64,000 bases of DNA from CAYQQQ01 sp964420125 (GCA_964420125.1 CAYQQQ010000003.1:124001-188000); one strand, 5' to 3'. Positions 7,969-17,059 are shown, counted from the first letter of the stretch. Numbers and translations are program-made. The notes: generated by a model from the sequence alone, not told the origin.

Positions 7969-9396
7969 ATGAGCGATCTCCCGTCTCTCGATCAGCCGCA
8001 GGCCTACGTGGTGGTCGGCCCCGACGACCAGCGCGGTCCCTACACACTGGATCTCCTCATCGGCGAGGTGGTGGCCGGCCGCCTGCACGACGCAACACCG
8101 GTGTGGTGGCCCGGACTCGCCGACTGGACCACCATGACCGGCCACCCCGGCCTGGCGTCTGAGATCCAGCGTCGCCGCAGCCCCGCACCTGCCGCCAGCG
8201 CGTTCACGCCCCCGGCCGCCCCGCCGCCTCCCCAGCAGCCGCAGGCCCCTGTGCCGAGCGCGCCGGCGGAGCCGGTCGCTCCACCGCCCGGCCAGCAGCA
8301 GGCCGAGGGGTACGACTACGGCCAGTCCCCCGGGGGCTACCCTGCGGCGGCCAGCCCCGGTCAGGACTACTCCACCGACATGTACGCGGGCTACGGTGCC
8401 CCCGTCCAACCCGCGGTGGAGCCCTCGCCGCCCGAGGAGCCCATGGCCGCGGTGTCACCGGTCGCCGAGCCGGTCCAGCCGATGGGCGGTCCGGCCGAGG
8501 CCCAGGATGCGACGCAGCTGCACGGCGAGACCGTGGCGGCCGACGTGACCGGTGGCGACGTCCCTGAGATGCACCCCGCGCCCGAGCCGTCGGCAGGTGG
8601 CATGTTCTCCACCGGCGCCCCTGCCGCAGCCGATGCCCAGTGGTCCACCGGCAACTGGGCCGACCAGGCATCGCCGACGCCCACGAGCGACTCGTCCGCG
8701 TTCGCGCCGTCCGCTGCACCGGATCCGGCGGCGTATCCGGCCCAGTACGCTCCGCCGGCCGAAGAGGTGGTGTCCGACACCGGTGTGGTGATGGAGGTCG
8801 AACCCATCCAGCTCACCGCCCAGGACTTCCAGGCGGTGGATCAGCCGGTGGGTGACACGGAGGAGGGCTACCGGGCTGCCGGCGACGCCATGGGTCTCGA
8901 CCCCGCCCACGGGGCCGCCTTCGCCGACCTCATCGCCCGGAGCCGGGCACGTTCGGAGGCTGCCGCGGTCGTTGCGGCCATCGACGACGCCTTCGTGGAG
9001 TCGGTGGCCACCGCAGCCACCGCCCAGGGCCTCACCGAGATCGGGCGCGACGACGATGCCGACGGGCACCACCTCTCGTTCCGCACGGTGGCCGGGGACA
9101 CCTGGAAGGTCGATCTGGGCAAGGTGACCGGCAGCGAGGTGGCCGTGAGGGAGGGCGACCTGTCCCTGCAGGCCAGCTGCACCTCCACCACCTACGGCGG
9201 CGGTGCCGTCGGCTCCACCGGTGAGCACGGCGAGATCGTGATCACCACCCAGGAGTTCGGCGGCGCGTCCACCGCTCGGCTGTCGCTGTTGCTGGCCCTG
9301 TCCGACTACGTGCGCGACGACCGCACCGTCGATCGCCAGAGCCTCGAGCGCGACCTGCAGGCCGTGATCGTCGCGGTCCGCCAACGCCTGAGCTGA
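7969..9396 (+). CDS. GYF_2 (DUF4339)-domain protein with long Pro/Ala linker
   Basis: This is a 475-residue protein with three parts. Residues about 12-60 match the GYF_2/DUF4339 pattern (YVVVGPDDQRGPYTLDLL, then VWWPGLADW), a putative peptide-binding module. Residues about 65-280 are a low-complexity Pro/Ala/Glu linker. The C-terminal 190 residues form a compact acidic domain that I do not recognise; it contains a helix with repeated Ala/Arg and then alternating strands (TWKVDLGKV, GEIVITTQEF). There is no signal peptide or clear membrane helix. The ATG at 7969 lies 6 bases after CAGGCT, a weak -10 box. It sits upstream of a K+ channel gene. Function is unknown. Confidence 0.72.
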   Translation: MSDLPSLDQPQAYVVVGPDDQRGPYTLDLLIGEVVAGRLHDATPVWWPGLADWTTMTGHPGLASEIQRRRSPAPAASAFTPPAAPPPPQQPQAPVPSAPAEPVAPPPGQQQAEGYDYGQSPGGYPAAASPGQDYSTDMYAGYGAPVQPAVEPSPPEEPMAAVSPVAEPVQPMGGPAEAQDATQLHGETVAADVTGGDVPEMHPAPEPSAGGMFSTGAPAAADAQWSTGNWADQASPTPTSDSSAFAPSAAPDPAAYPAQYAPPAEEVVSDTGVVMEVEPIQLTAQDFQAVDQPVGDTEEGYRAAGDAMGLDPAHGAAFADLIARSRARSEAAAVVAAIDDAFVESVATAATAQGLTEIGRDDDADGHHLSFRTVAGDTWKVDLGKVTGSEVAVREGDLSLQASCTSTTYGGGAVGSTGEHGEIVITTQEFGGASTARLSLLLALSDYVRDDRTVDRQSLERDLQAVIVAVRQRLS

Positions 9397-9465
9397 CACG
9401 CCGCGCCACCCGGCCCGGGGCGCGGTCGCGCCTCGTCGCCGGCCGGGCACCCTACGCTGGCGGCC

Positions 9466-10452
9466 GTGAGTCCTTCTCGGCGGCTGACCCTCGCGCTGTC
9501 GTCGGTGGTGGCCGTGCTGGTCGTCGGCACCGTCGGGTACCTGCTGTTGGGCTTCGAGCCCCTCAACGCCCTCTACCAGACCGTGACGACCATCTCGACG
9601 GTGGGCTTCCGCGAGGTGGAGGAGTTCGGGCCGGCCGAGAAGGCGTTCACGATGCTGATCATCGTCCTGGGCTTCGGCTCGGTGGTGTTCGCCATCGGCC
9701 AGGTCGTGGAGTTCGTGGTCGAGGGCCACCTGCAACGAGCGTTCGGGAGGCGGAGGATGGACAAGACGATCGCCGGGATGGACCACCACGTCGTGGTGTG
9801 CGGCTGGGGCAGGGTCGGGCGCTCGTTCTGCGAGCACCTGCCGGCGAGCACCTCGGTGGTCGTGGTGGACAACGATCCTGTGAGCCTCGCCACGTGTACG
9901 CATCCCCACGTGCTGGGTGACGCCTCCGACGACGGCGCCCTCGCTGCCGCCGGGATCGAGCGCGCCGCCACCATGGTCGCGGCGCTGGCCACCGATGCCG
10001 ACAACCTCTTCGTGGTGCTCTCGGCGCGCAGCTCCAACCCCGGGGCGTTCATCGTGGCCCGCGCCCGTGCGGAGGCCTCCGCCGACAAGCTCCTGCGCGC
10101 CGGCGCGGACCGGGTCGTCAACCCCCACGAGATCGGCGGGGCCCGCATGGCGGCACTGGTGTCGCAGCCGCACGTGTCGGAGTTCGTGGACGTCGTGATG
10201 CACGAGGCCGGGATGGAGTTCCAGCTGGCCGAGGTGGAGCTGGCGGAGGGCTCCCCGCTGGTGGGTCGGACCCTCGGGGAGACCCACCTGCGGGCCCGCA
10301 CAGGTGCACTGGTCCTGGCCATGCGGAACCCTGACGGCACCTTCACCACCAACCCCTCGAGCGACACCGGTCTCGACCGCGCTCAGATCCTCATCGCCAT
10401 CGGCACCGAGGACCAGCTGCGTCGGCTCCGCGACGAGGCGGGTGTGGGATGA
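9466..10452 (+). CDS. Two-TM potassium channel with RCK (TrkA-N/TrkA-C) domains
   Basis: This 328-residue protein has a helix-pore-helix unit (residues about 7-85) followed by a cytoplasmic RCK module. VVVCGWGRVGRSF is the Rossmann dinucleotide-binding motif of TrkA-N, and residues about 245-325 form TrkA-C. It probably gates K+ flow in response to a nucleotide or cation. The selectivity filter reads TISTVGFREV: the second glycine of the classical GYG is Arg. The GTG start at 9466 lies 7 bases after TACGCT (9453-9458), indicating a leaderless mRNA. The 3' end is 15 bp from the convergent enoyl-CoA hydratase gene. Confidence 0.88.
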   Translation: MSPSRRLTLALSSVVAVLVVGTVGYLLLGFEPLNALYQTVTTISTVGFREVEEFGPAEKAFTMLIIVLGFGSVVFAIGQVVEFVVEGHLQRAFGRRRMDKTIAGMDHHVVVCGWGRVGRSFCEHLPASTSVVVVDNDPVSLATCTHPHVLGDASDDGALAAAGIERAATMVAALATDADNLFVVLSARSSNPGAFIVARARAEASADKLLRAGADRVVNPHEIGGARMAALVSQPHVSEFVDVVMHEAGMEFQLAEVELAEGSPLVGRTLGETHLRARTGALVLAMRNPDGTFTTNPSSDTGLDRAQILIAIGTEDQLRRLRDEAGVG

Positions 10453-10467
10453 ACCGGTGGGTCGGGG

Positions 10468-11262
10468 TCAGCCGGCTTGGGACCGGCCGCGCTCGGTGAC
10501 CGCCCGCCGTCGTGACTCCAGGTCGCCGCGCATGCCGGTTCGGAGCCACTCGATGCTGCGCCTGGTCTCCACCTCCAGCGCCTCGGCCCGGGTGCACGCC
10601 ATGCCCTCGTCGTAGGTGCCGAAGATGTGGGCGACGCCGGCGCGGTCGTTGCCCGCCACGTCCTCGGCGAGCGCCAGGGCGCTCGACAGGAGCTCCTCGT
10701 GCGCCACGACGTGGTTCACGAGGCCCCAGTCGTAGGCGGTGGCAGCGTCGAGGAAGTTGCCCGTGGCCGACAGCTCCTTCGCCCTGCGCACGCCCACGGC
10801 CTCCGCCAGCAGCACGGTGAGGCCCCAGCCCGGCATGATCCCCACCCGCGCGTGGGTGTCGGCGAAGCGGGCACGTTCGGAGGCCACGAGGAAGTCGCAG
10901 GCCAGGGCGAGCTCGAACCCACCGGTGACGGCGACGCCGTTGACGGCGCCGATCACCGGGATGGACATCGACGGGATGGGTCGGCGGAGGTCGGCTCCCT
11001 CGGCGAACCCGCCGCCGAGCGAGGACGGGTCCGACGACAGCTCCTTGAGGTCGAGGCCGGCGCAGAAGGCGGGGTCGGCCCCGGTGAGCACCACGGCCCG
11101 GATGTCCTCGTCCTCGTCCAGGACGCGCATCGCCTCGTAGAGCTCGAGGCGCAGGCGGGCGTTGAGGGCGTTGCGCGCGCCGGGCCGATCGAGGGTCACG
11201 GTGGCGATCGCGTCGCTGCGCTCCACCCTCAGCACCCGATCCTCGGTCGTGTCGGTCGTCAT
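10468..11262 (-). CDS. Enoyl-CoA hydratase/isomerase (crotonase) family protein
   Basis: This is a 264-residue crotonase-fold protein. The oxyanion-hole segments are clear (FCAGLDLKEL and GAVNGVAVTGGFELALACDF). The Glu in GGFELA matches the first catalytic Glu of rat crotonase. The second Glu position, in the segment FADTHARVGIMPGWG, appears to be His, so hydratase activity is not guaranteed and another crotonase reaction is possible. ATG at 11262 has GAGAGG upstream at good spacing; a longer upstream frame lacks family similarity. It probably serves acyl-CoA catabolism with the dehydrogenases nearby. Confidence 0.88.
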   Translation of the reverse strand: MTTDTTEDRVLRVERSDAIATVTLDRPGARNALNARLRLELYEAMRVLDEDEDIRAVVLTGADPAFCAGLDLKELSSDPSSLGGGFAEGADLRRPIPSMSIPVIGAVNGVAVTGGFELALACDFLVASERARFADTHARVGIMPGWGLTVLLAEAVGVRRAKELSATGNFLDAATAYDWGLVNHVVAHEELLSSALALAEDVAGNDRAGVAHIFGTYDEGMACTRAEALEVETRRSIEWLRTGMRGDLESRRRAVTERGRSQAG

Positions 11263-11422
11263 CTCGTGGCCTCTCGTGGGAGCTCGTCGCGGGTCACCCC
11301 CTGTGGTGCGGGGGAGCACCGGCGACGGTAGCCGAGGCCGTCCCCGAGGTGGGGAAGATCGCCCATCGCCGGGACCGCTCTGGGCTTCCACTCGTCCGGG
11401 GAGTTGCCTAGCCTTGAGGGGC

Positions 11423-12445
11423 GTGACGGAGCCCGACGGCACCGGTCGATCCGGAGGATCCGGAGCGGTCCTGGACGAACCCACTCCCCGGTCCGCCCGG
11501 GCCGAGCGGAGAGCCGAGCTCCGTCGAACCTACCGTCGCCGCCGCGTCGGGGTCGCGGTCGTCGCGCTGGTCGCGCTCGTCGGCGTGCTGCTGCTGGTGC
11601 CGGAGGTGGCCCGACCGCCGGCGCTGTCGGCCAGCCGAGCGGTGACGGCGTTGCTGGAGGAGGGAACCGGCACTGCGGACCCCGTGGCCACCACGACCAC
11701 CACGGCCGCGCCGACCACGACGGTGGCGCCGACCACGACGGTGGCGCCGACCACGACGGTGGCGCCGACCACCGCCGTCCCCACCACGGTGCCGGCGCCG
11801 TCGACCCCACCCGCGGGGATGACCATCGGGGCGCTCACCGGTGGACCCGGTCCCATCCCGGTGGTCCACCGGATCCCCACCTTCGACCCCGTCGTGTTCC
11901 TGACCATCGACGACGGCGTGGTCAAGGACCCCGCCGTGATCGAGATCCTCCGCAGCCGGGGCGTCCCCGTGACCCAGTTCCTCACCCAGCAGTACGTGGG
12001 GAGCGACCCGTCCTACTTCGCCCAGCTCCAGCAGGTGGGCGGGGTGATCGGAACCCACACCCGCAGCCACCCGAAGGTCCCCAGGCTCGACGAGGGATCC
12101 CAGCGCGACCAGATCTGCGGGACGGCGGCCGACTACGCGGCGACCTTCGGGGTCGCCCCGGAGCTCTACCGACCGCCCTACGGAGAGTACGACGCCCTGA
12201 GCGTCCAGATCGCGGCGTCCTGCGGGCATCGCGCGGTGATGCACTGGAGCGCCACCTTCGAGGCCGGCCGACTGGCGCTGCAGAGCGGCACCGCGCTGCG
12301 TCCTGGGGAGGTGATCCTGCTGCACTTCAAGGACAACCTCGCCTCCGACCTGCAGATCCTGCTCGACATGATCGCGGCAGCGGGGCTGCGCCCGGCCTCG
12401 CTGATCGACTACGTCCGTGCGGCCCCACCGGCTCCGCCGGTGTGA
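11423..12445 (+). CDS. Membrane-anchored polysaccharide deacetylase (NodB fold)
   Basis: This 340-residue enzyme of carbohydrate esterase family 4 would remove acetyl groups from cell-wall or surface polysaccharide outside the cell. A basic N-terminus leads to one membrane helix (about residues 40-60), then a Thr/Pro/Val spacer built from an 18-bp DNA repeat, then the NodB domain. Motif 1 is FLTIDDG, motif 2 HTRSHP (metal His residues), motif 3 RPPYG, and LLHF comes near the end. The GTG start at 11423 lies 8 bases after TAGCCT (11409-11414). It is divergent from the enoyl-CoA hydratase gene. Whether it acts on peptidoglycan or exopolysaccharide is open. Confidence 0.87.
   Translation: MTEPDGTGRSGGSGAVLDEPTPRSARAERRAELRRTYRRRRVGVAVVALVALVGVLLLVPEVARPPALSASRAVTALLEEGTGTADPVATTTTTAAPTTTVAPTTTVAPTTTVAPTTAVPTTVPAPSTPPAGMTIGALTGGPGPIPVVHRIPTFDPVVFLTIDDGVVKDPAVIEILRSRGVPVTQFLTQQYVGSDPSYFAQLQQVGGVIGTHTRSHPKVPRLDEGSQRDQICGTAADYAATFGVAPELYRPPYGEYDALSVQIAASCGHRAVMHWSATFEAGRLALQSGTALRPGEVILLHFKDNLASDLQILLDMIAAAGLRPASLIDYVRAAPPAPPV
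11708..11779 (+). repeat. 18-bp tandem repeat inside the deacetylase gene
   Basis: Three perfect copies of GCGCCGACCACGACGGTG (11708-11761) and one degenerate copy (11762-11779) encode the APTTTV spacer between the membrane anchor and the catalytic domain. An in-frame unit of this kind can gain or lose copies by slippage and so change the spacer length. Confidence 0.9.
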
Positions 12446-12457
12446 TCCCCCGGGGGA
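12446..12457. repeat. 12-bp perfect palindrome between convergent genes
   Basis: TCCCCCGGGGGA lies in the 15-bp gap between the deacetylase stop and the stop of the convergent hypothetical gene. It has no loop and no T-run, so a simple terminator hairpin is doubtful. Confidence 0.35.
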
Positions 12458-12460
12458 GGG

Positions 12461-13063
12461 CTACTCCTCGGGGGACTCCGGTGGGAGGAACTCGAGGTTC
12501 AGGTCGCCGAGCTTCACCAGCGTGGAGGAGATCCACCCGCCGATGGCGCTGAAGTGGTCGTCGAGGATCGATCCGTCGGCGAGGGCGGTCTCGTCGAGCT
12601 CGTAGCTCCCCTCGTAGCTCACCTCGAAGGCGTGCTCGCACTCGGCGAGGTCCTCGGAGTGCACGGCTTCGATGGTGGGTCCCGAGCGGTGGAGCCGCTC
12701 ACCGCTGACCTCGGGGCTGTCGAGGGGGAGCGCGGCGAGCACCTCGGCCGGCTCCGGCGGCTTCACCAGGCGCTGGATGCGCAGGACCACCTCGATGTCG
12801 ATGCGTGGGAGCTCGGTGAGCTCCTCCTCGATGTACCAGGAGCGGTAGGCCGCCTGCGACCAGGTGGGCCACTCGAGGGTGAGGTCGGCGCGGACCCGGG
12901 GCGGGGTGCCCTCTCCGGGAAGGCCGTAGCTCGTCTCCCACGTCAGGTCGCCGAGCAGCACGTCGGCCTGGAGCCGCTCCTCGAAGGCCTGGCGCTCCAG
13001 CAGGGCGCGCTCCAGCGCGTCCCGGAGCGCACCGATGGCGTCGGTGAAGACGTGGTCGAGCAC
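12461..13063 (-). CDS. Hypothetical acidic protein, 200 aa
   Basis: I do not recognise this 200-residue cytoplasmic protein. It is acidic, with about ten Glu residues in each 60-residue stretch. It starts with an amphipathic helix (FTDAIGALRDALERALLERQ) followed by alternating strand-like segments (ADLTLEWPTWSQAAYRSWYI, RIDIEVVLRIQRL) and ends PPESPEE. It has no signal peptide, membrane helix or known catalytic motif. The GTG start at 13063 lies 6 bases after TAGGTT (13075-13070), supporting expression as a leaderless mRNA. It sits downstream of an acyl-CoA dehydrogenase gene on the same strand, 67 bp away. Confidence 0.65.
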   Translation of the reverse strand: MLDHVFTDAIGALRDALERALLERQAFEERLQADVLLGDLTWETSYGLPGEGTPPRVRADLTLEWPTWSQAAYRSWYIEEELTELPRIDIEVVLRIQRLVKPPEPAEVLAALPLDSPEVSGERLHRSGPTIEAVHSEDLAECEHAFEVSYEGSYELDETALADGSILDDHFSAIGGWISSTLVKLGDLNLEFLPPESPEE

Positions 13064-13130
13064 GCAGGGAACCTACCGTGTCCCGGAGGAGGTCAGGTCG
13101 CGTCCGGGCTCGCCGGTCCCGCTGCGGTCC

Positions 13131-14933
13131 TCACGCCGACGCCAGCCCTTCGGTGCTCACGTCGTAGAGCACCGCCTGGCCGGCGGTCACGGCTCCCAGC
13201 AGCCCGCGCACCTGGGGGAGGTGCTGCTCGCAGTAGTAGCGGGCCGTGGTGAGCTTGGCCCGCAGGTACTCCTGGTCCGCCTCCGATGTGGCGGCGCCGA
13301 GCTCCCCCCCGGCGCAGATCGCCTGGCGCGCCATTGCCCAGCCACCCGTCGCCACCCCGAACATCCGGAGGTAGGGCGTGGCGCCGGCAAGTGCGTCGCG
13401 GGGGTCCTCGAGGCCGTGGGCCATCACCCAGCCCGTCGCCTCTTCGAGGGCGGCGACGGCGTCCTCGAGGGCGTCGGCGGACGCGTCCATCCCGTCGACC
13501 GATCGCAGCTCCGCGCAGGCCTCCCGGAGCCGTGCCAGGTGCTCGTCCACCGTCGCCCCCATGCGCACCCCGAGCTTGCGGCCCACGAGGTCCATCGCCT
13601 GGATCCCGTTGGTGCCCTCGTAGATGGGGGAGATGCGGCAGTCCCGGAAGTGCTGGGAGACGCCGGACTCCTCGATGTAGCCCATGCCGCCGAACACCTG
13701 GACCGCGGTGGAGGTGACCTCGACCCCGATGTCGGTGCACCAGGCCTTGGACACGGGGGTGAGCAGGTCGGCGGTCTCCTGCCACCGTTGGGCGTCCTCG
13801 CCCTCGCTGATGCGGGCCATGTCGAGGCAGGCGGCGTTGAACACGAGCAGGTTGCGCATGGCCTCGACGTGGCTCCGCATGAACAGCAGCATCCGGCGCA
13901 CGTCGGGGTGCACCACGATCGGGACCGGCCCGGCGCCCTCGCCGCCGACCTCCTTGCCCTGGAGCCGCTCGAGGGAGTAGTCGTAGGCCTTCTGGTAGGC
14001 GGCCTCGGAGATGGCGAGGCCCTGCACGCCGACCTCGAGGCGAGCGGCGTTCATCATGGTGAACATCGCCCGCATCCCCTGGTTCTCCTCGCCGACGAGC
14101 TCGCCGACGGCGCCGCCCTCGTCGCCGTAGCTCATGACGCAGGTGGGGCTGGCGTGGATGCCCATCTTGTGCTCGATGGAGACGCAGCGGACGTCGTTGC
14201 GCTCCCCGAGGGAGCCGTCGTCGTCGACGAGGAACTTCGGCACGAGGAACAGCGAGATGCCCTTGGTCCCCGGCGGGGCGTCGGGGAGGCGGGCGAGCAC
14301 CAGGTGGACGATGTTCTCGGTGAGGTCCTGCTCGCCGAAGGAGATGAAGATCTTGGTGCCGGAGATCCGGTAGGTGCCGTCGTCCTGGGGCACGGCCCGG
14401 GTGGTGGACAGCCCGACGTCCGAGCCTGCCTGCGGCTCGGTGAGGTTCATGGTGCCCGACCACTCCCCGGTGGTCATCCTGGGCAGGTAGGTCTCCTTCT
14501 GCGCCTCGGTCCCCCAGTGCTCCAGCAGCTCGACCGCACCCGAGGTGAGCCCGGGCAGCATGCTGAGCGCGGCGTTGGAGGCGATCATGAACTCGCTGAC
14601 GGCGCCGTAGACGGCGTTGGGGAAGTTCGCGCCCCCGTAGGCGGGATCGAAGTTGATGCCCTGCCATCCGGCCTCCACGTACTTGCGATAGGCGCCCTTG
14701 AAGGACTCCGGGGTGGTGACCCCCTCTGGCGACCACTGGAGGCCCTCGCGGTCGCCGACGGCGTTGGTCGGGCCGAACACCTCGGCGAAGAACCGTCCGC
14801 TCTCCTCCAGGATGGAGTGCACGGTGTCGGCATCCGCGTGGCCGTACAGCTCGGAGGCCGCGAGCCGATCGAGCATCCCGAAGTGCCGCAGGGCGAAGGT
14901 CGAGTCCTTGACGGGGGGTCGGTAGTCAGCCAT
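13131..14933 (-). CDS. Large acyl-CoA dehydrogenase (FadE5/DmdC-like, 600 aa)
   Basis: This 600-residue FAD enzyme is about 200 residues longer than classical acyl-CoA dehydrogenases because of an extra C-terminal helical domain (about residues 470-600), as in mycobacterial FadE5 and 3-methylmercaptopropionyl-CoA dehydrogenase DmdC. NLTEPQAGSDVG is the FAD/substrate signature, and ISPIYEGTNGIQ carries the catalytic Glu. The ATG at 14933 lies 6 bases after TAACGT (14945-14940), a leaderless arrangement. FadE5-type enzymes accept a broad chain range; DmdC activity would imply use of marine dimethylsulfoniopropionate, but the sequence alone does not separate these. Confidence 0.9.
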   Translation of the reverse strand: MADYRPPVKDSTFALRHFGMLDRLAASELYGHADADTVHSILEESGRFFAEVFGPTNAVGDREGLQWSPEGVTTPESFKGAYRKYVEAGWQGINFDPAYGGANFPNAVYGAVSEFMIASNAALSMLPGLTSGAVELLEHWGTEAQKETYLPRMTTGEWSGTMNLTEPQAGSDVGLSTTRAVPQDDGTYRISGTKIFISFGEQDLTENIVHLVLARLPDAPPGTKGISLFLVPKFLVDDDGSLGERNDVRCVSIEHKMGIHASPTCVMSYGDEGGAVGELVGEENQGMRAMFTMMNAARLEVGVQGLAISEAAYQKAYDYSLERLQGKEVGGEGAGPVPIVVHPDVRRMLLFMRSHVEAMRNLLVFNAACLDMARISEGEDAQRWQETADLLTPVSKAWCTDIGVEVTSTAVQVFGGMGYIEESGVSQHFRDCRISPIYEGTNGIQAMDLVGRKLGVRMGATVDEHLARLREACAELRSVDGMDASADALEDAVAALEEATGWVMAHGLEDPRDALAGATPYLRMFGVATGGWAMARQAICAGGELGAATSEADQEYLRAKLTTARYYCEQHLPQVRGLLGAVTAGQAVLYDVSTEGLASA

Positions 14934-15008
14934 GCCCCAACGTTACCGACGGGTAACCGTCGCTCGGCAACCATCGGCGCGCGTGCCCTGCCGTCAACCC
15001 GAGCCCGG

Positions 15009-15629
15009 TCATCCCCGATGGGGCGACATCACCGCCAGGGAGAGCGACACCCCGAGCTCGCCCGTCCGAAATCCGGCGATCCGCCGCCCCTGCTGCACGG
15101 CGTCCCTCGGGGCGCCCATTCGCGGCCCCAGCACCGCGACGGTCGCATCCAGGTCCGGACTCACGAGGGCCAGCCCGAGCAGTCGCGCCGGTTCGGCGGT
15201 GGCCGCCGCGTCGTCGGGGCCGACCACCTCGAGGATCACGTCGCCCGCCCACAGGAAGCACTGCCGCATCGGAGCACCGTGGCCCTCGGCGGTCCGCACC
15301 CGGCGAAGCTCGAGGCCGACGTCCTCGAACGCCGCAACCGTGCGTCGGGTGTCGCCGGTGTGGACGACCACGTGGTCGATCGACACGATGCCGTTGGGGT
15401 GCTCGGGAGCGCCGTCCGGGGCCTGGGTCGGCACCGGAGGAGCGCACGCGAGGCCGTCGAGAGGGACGTCCACCCCCTCGATCCACCATCCGGAGACGCC
15501 GCCGCCCCTGCCGGTGAGGCTGATCACGGTCCGGGCGAGCACCACGCGCCCCCGGTCGTCGGGTGCGAACCCCAGCGCCCGCCACGCGTCGGGGTGATCT
15601 CCCAACTCGAGGTGTCGCAGCTGCATCAT
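15009..15629 (-). CDS. VOC/glyoxalase-fold protein, translationally coupled to photolyase
   Basis: This 206-residue protein has a central strand-rich region beginning at GIVSIDHVVVHTGDTRRTVAAFEDVGLELRR, the typical first module of the vicinal oxygen chelate fold. A later GDVILEVVGPDD resembles the usual metal-ligand Glu strand. The N-terminal 80 residues (LGDHPDAWRALGF..., VVLARTVISL) look like a divergent partner module. Its ATG at 15629 overlaps the photolyase stop codon in an ATGA arrangement with GAGGAGG just upstream, so the two genes form an operon; a second ATG follows at once at 15626. The metal and substrate are unknown. Confidence 0.75.
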   Translation of the reverse strand: MMQLRHLELGDHPDAWRALGFAPDDRGRVVLARTVISLTGRGGGVSGWWIEGVDVPLDGLACAPPVPTQAPDGAPEHPNGIVSIDHVVVHTGDTRRTVAAFEDVGLELRRVRTAEGHGAPMRQCFLWAGDVILEVVGPDDAAATAEPARLLGLALVSPDLDATVAVLGPRMGAPRDAVQQGRRIAGFRTGELGVSLSLAVMSPHRG

Positions 15630-17059
15630 CGCCTCCTCGGAGGTCCGTCGTCTCCGGTGGCTGCGACCTCCCTGGAAGCCTGGAAGCTCGCCAGTGCCCG
15701 GTCGCGAGCCGCCGCGTGGTCGATGATCGGCGCAGGGTACTCGGCTCCCAGCGTCACTCCGGCGGCGGCGAGCTCCAGCGGGCCCAGCTCCCACGGCGCA
15801 TGGATCCCCGGCGCCGCGAGACCTGCCAGCTCGGGCACCCAGCGCCGGACGTAGGTGCCGTCGGGATCGAAGCGCCGAGCCTGGGTCACGGGGTTGAACA
15901 CCCGGAAGAAGGGTGCGGCGTCAGGCCCGGTGCCGGCCACCCACTGCCAGTTCCCCGCGTTCTGGCTGACCTCCGCGTCCACCAGCAGCCGGCGGAAGTG
16001 TGCCTCTCCCCGGTGCCAGTGGACGAGCAGGTCCTTGGTCAGGAAGCTCGCCACGATCATCCGCACGCGGTTGTGCATCCAGCCGGTCGCCGCGAGCTCG
16101 CGCATCCCGGCGTCCACGATCGGGTAGCCCGTCCGGCCCTCGCACCACGCCGCCAGCTCCTCGGGGTCGTCCCGCCAGTCCAGCCGGGCCATGTTGGCGC
16201 GCATCGGTTCCCGAGCCAGTTCCGGCCGGTCGGCGAAGAGGTGGGCGTACCAGTCCCGCCAGGCCAGCTGACGGACGAACGCGGCCCGAGACGGCGTGGA
16301 GGTGCCCACCACCTCCACGACGCGGCGCGGGTCGATGGTCCCCCAGCGGAGATCGGCGGACAGCTTCGAGGTGCCGGTGGGATCGTCGGGGCGGTCGCGC
16401 CGCTCGTCGTAGCGGTCGACCTCGGCGGTCCAGGCCACCAGTCGCTCCGCCGCCGCGTCCGCGCCGGGCGCCATCACGGGGGTGGCCTCAGGGGCCGGTG
16501 GGGGCCCGGCGTCGACGGCGCCCGCCGCGTCCAGCACCTCGGCATCCTGGGGCGCGGGCCACGGTTCCACCGGCCGGCTGCTCCATGCCCGGTGGAACGG
16601 GGTGAACACCTGGTGCACCCGCGCCGAGCCGCGCGGGTGGATGCTGCCGGGGGGGTGCACGAAGTTGCCCCAGTGGGTGTCGAGCCGGACGTTGCCGAGC
16701 GCGGCACGTACTGCGTCGTCGCGCCGGCGGGCATAGGCGGTGACATCGGCGTTGGCGACCACACGGCCGGCCCCCAACCGCCGGGCCACCCCCGGCACCA
16801 CCCGCTGCGGCGGCCCGTGGAGCACCAGCAGCGAGCCGCCGAGCGCCCTCAGGGCGAGGTCGAGCTGGGCGAGGTGCCCGAGGAGCAGGTCGCGACGATG
16901 GGTGCCGGCGGTCGCCCAGGGCACGGGGTCGATCACGTACAGGGCGACCACGCAGCCGTCACGGGTGGCGTCCGACCACGCCGGGTTGTCCTCGAGGCGG
17001 AGGTCGCGCCGGAACCACACCAGCGATGGTCGTGGATCCGGGGTTGGTTCGGCGACCAC
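15626..17059 (-). CDS. phr: Deoxyribodipyrimidine photolyase (cryptochrome/photolyase family)
   Basis: This roughly 477-residue flavoprotein splits UV-induced pyrimidine dimers using light. The N-terminal antenna domain begins SLVWFRRDLRLEDNPAW, the class I photolyase opening. The C-terminal FAD domain holds TGYPIVDAGMREL, GWMHNRVRMIVASFL and NAGNWQWVAGTG, which together form the FAD and lesion pocket, and DPDGTYVRRWVPEL near the end. The start is uncertain: GTG at 17059 gives the best N-terminus, with GTG at 17086 as an alternative; neither has a good ribosome binding site. It overlaps the downstream VOC gene by 4 bases. The 29-residue bL37-like gene lies just upstream. Confidence 0.92.
   Translation of the reverse strand: MVAEPTPDPRPSLVWFRRDLRLEDNPAWSDATRDGCVVALYVIDPVPWATAGTHRRDLLLGHLAQLDLALRALGGSLLVLHGPPQRVVPGVARRLGAGRVVANADVTAYARRRDDAVRAALGNVRLDTHWGNFVHPPGSIHPRGSARVHQVFTPFHRAWSSRPVEPWPAPQDAEVLDAAGAVDAGPPPAPEATPVMAPGADAAAERLVAWTAEVDRYDERRDRPDDPTGTSKLSADLRWGTIDPRRVVEVVGTSTPSRAAFVRQLAWRDWYAHLFADRPELAREPMRANMARLDWRDDPEELAAWCEGRTGYPIVDAGMRELAATGWMHNRVRMIVASFLTKDLLVHWHRGEAHFRRLLVDAEVSQNAGNWQWVAGTGPDAAPFFRVFNPVTQARRFDPDGTYVRRWVPELAGLAAPGIHAPWELGPLELAAAGVTLGAEYPAPIIDHAAARDRALASFQASREVAATGDDGPPRRR

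Noticed and set aside
12446..12457. Terminator between deacetylase and hypothetical gene
   Set aside because: The palindrome has no loop and no following T-run on either strand, so I list it only as a palindrome.
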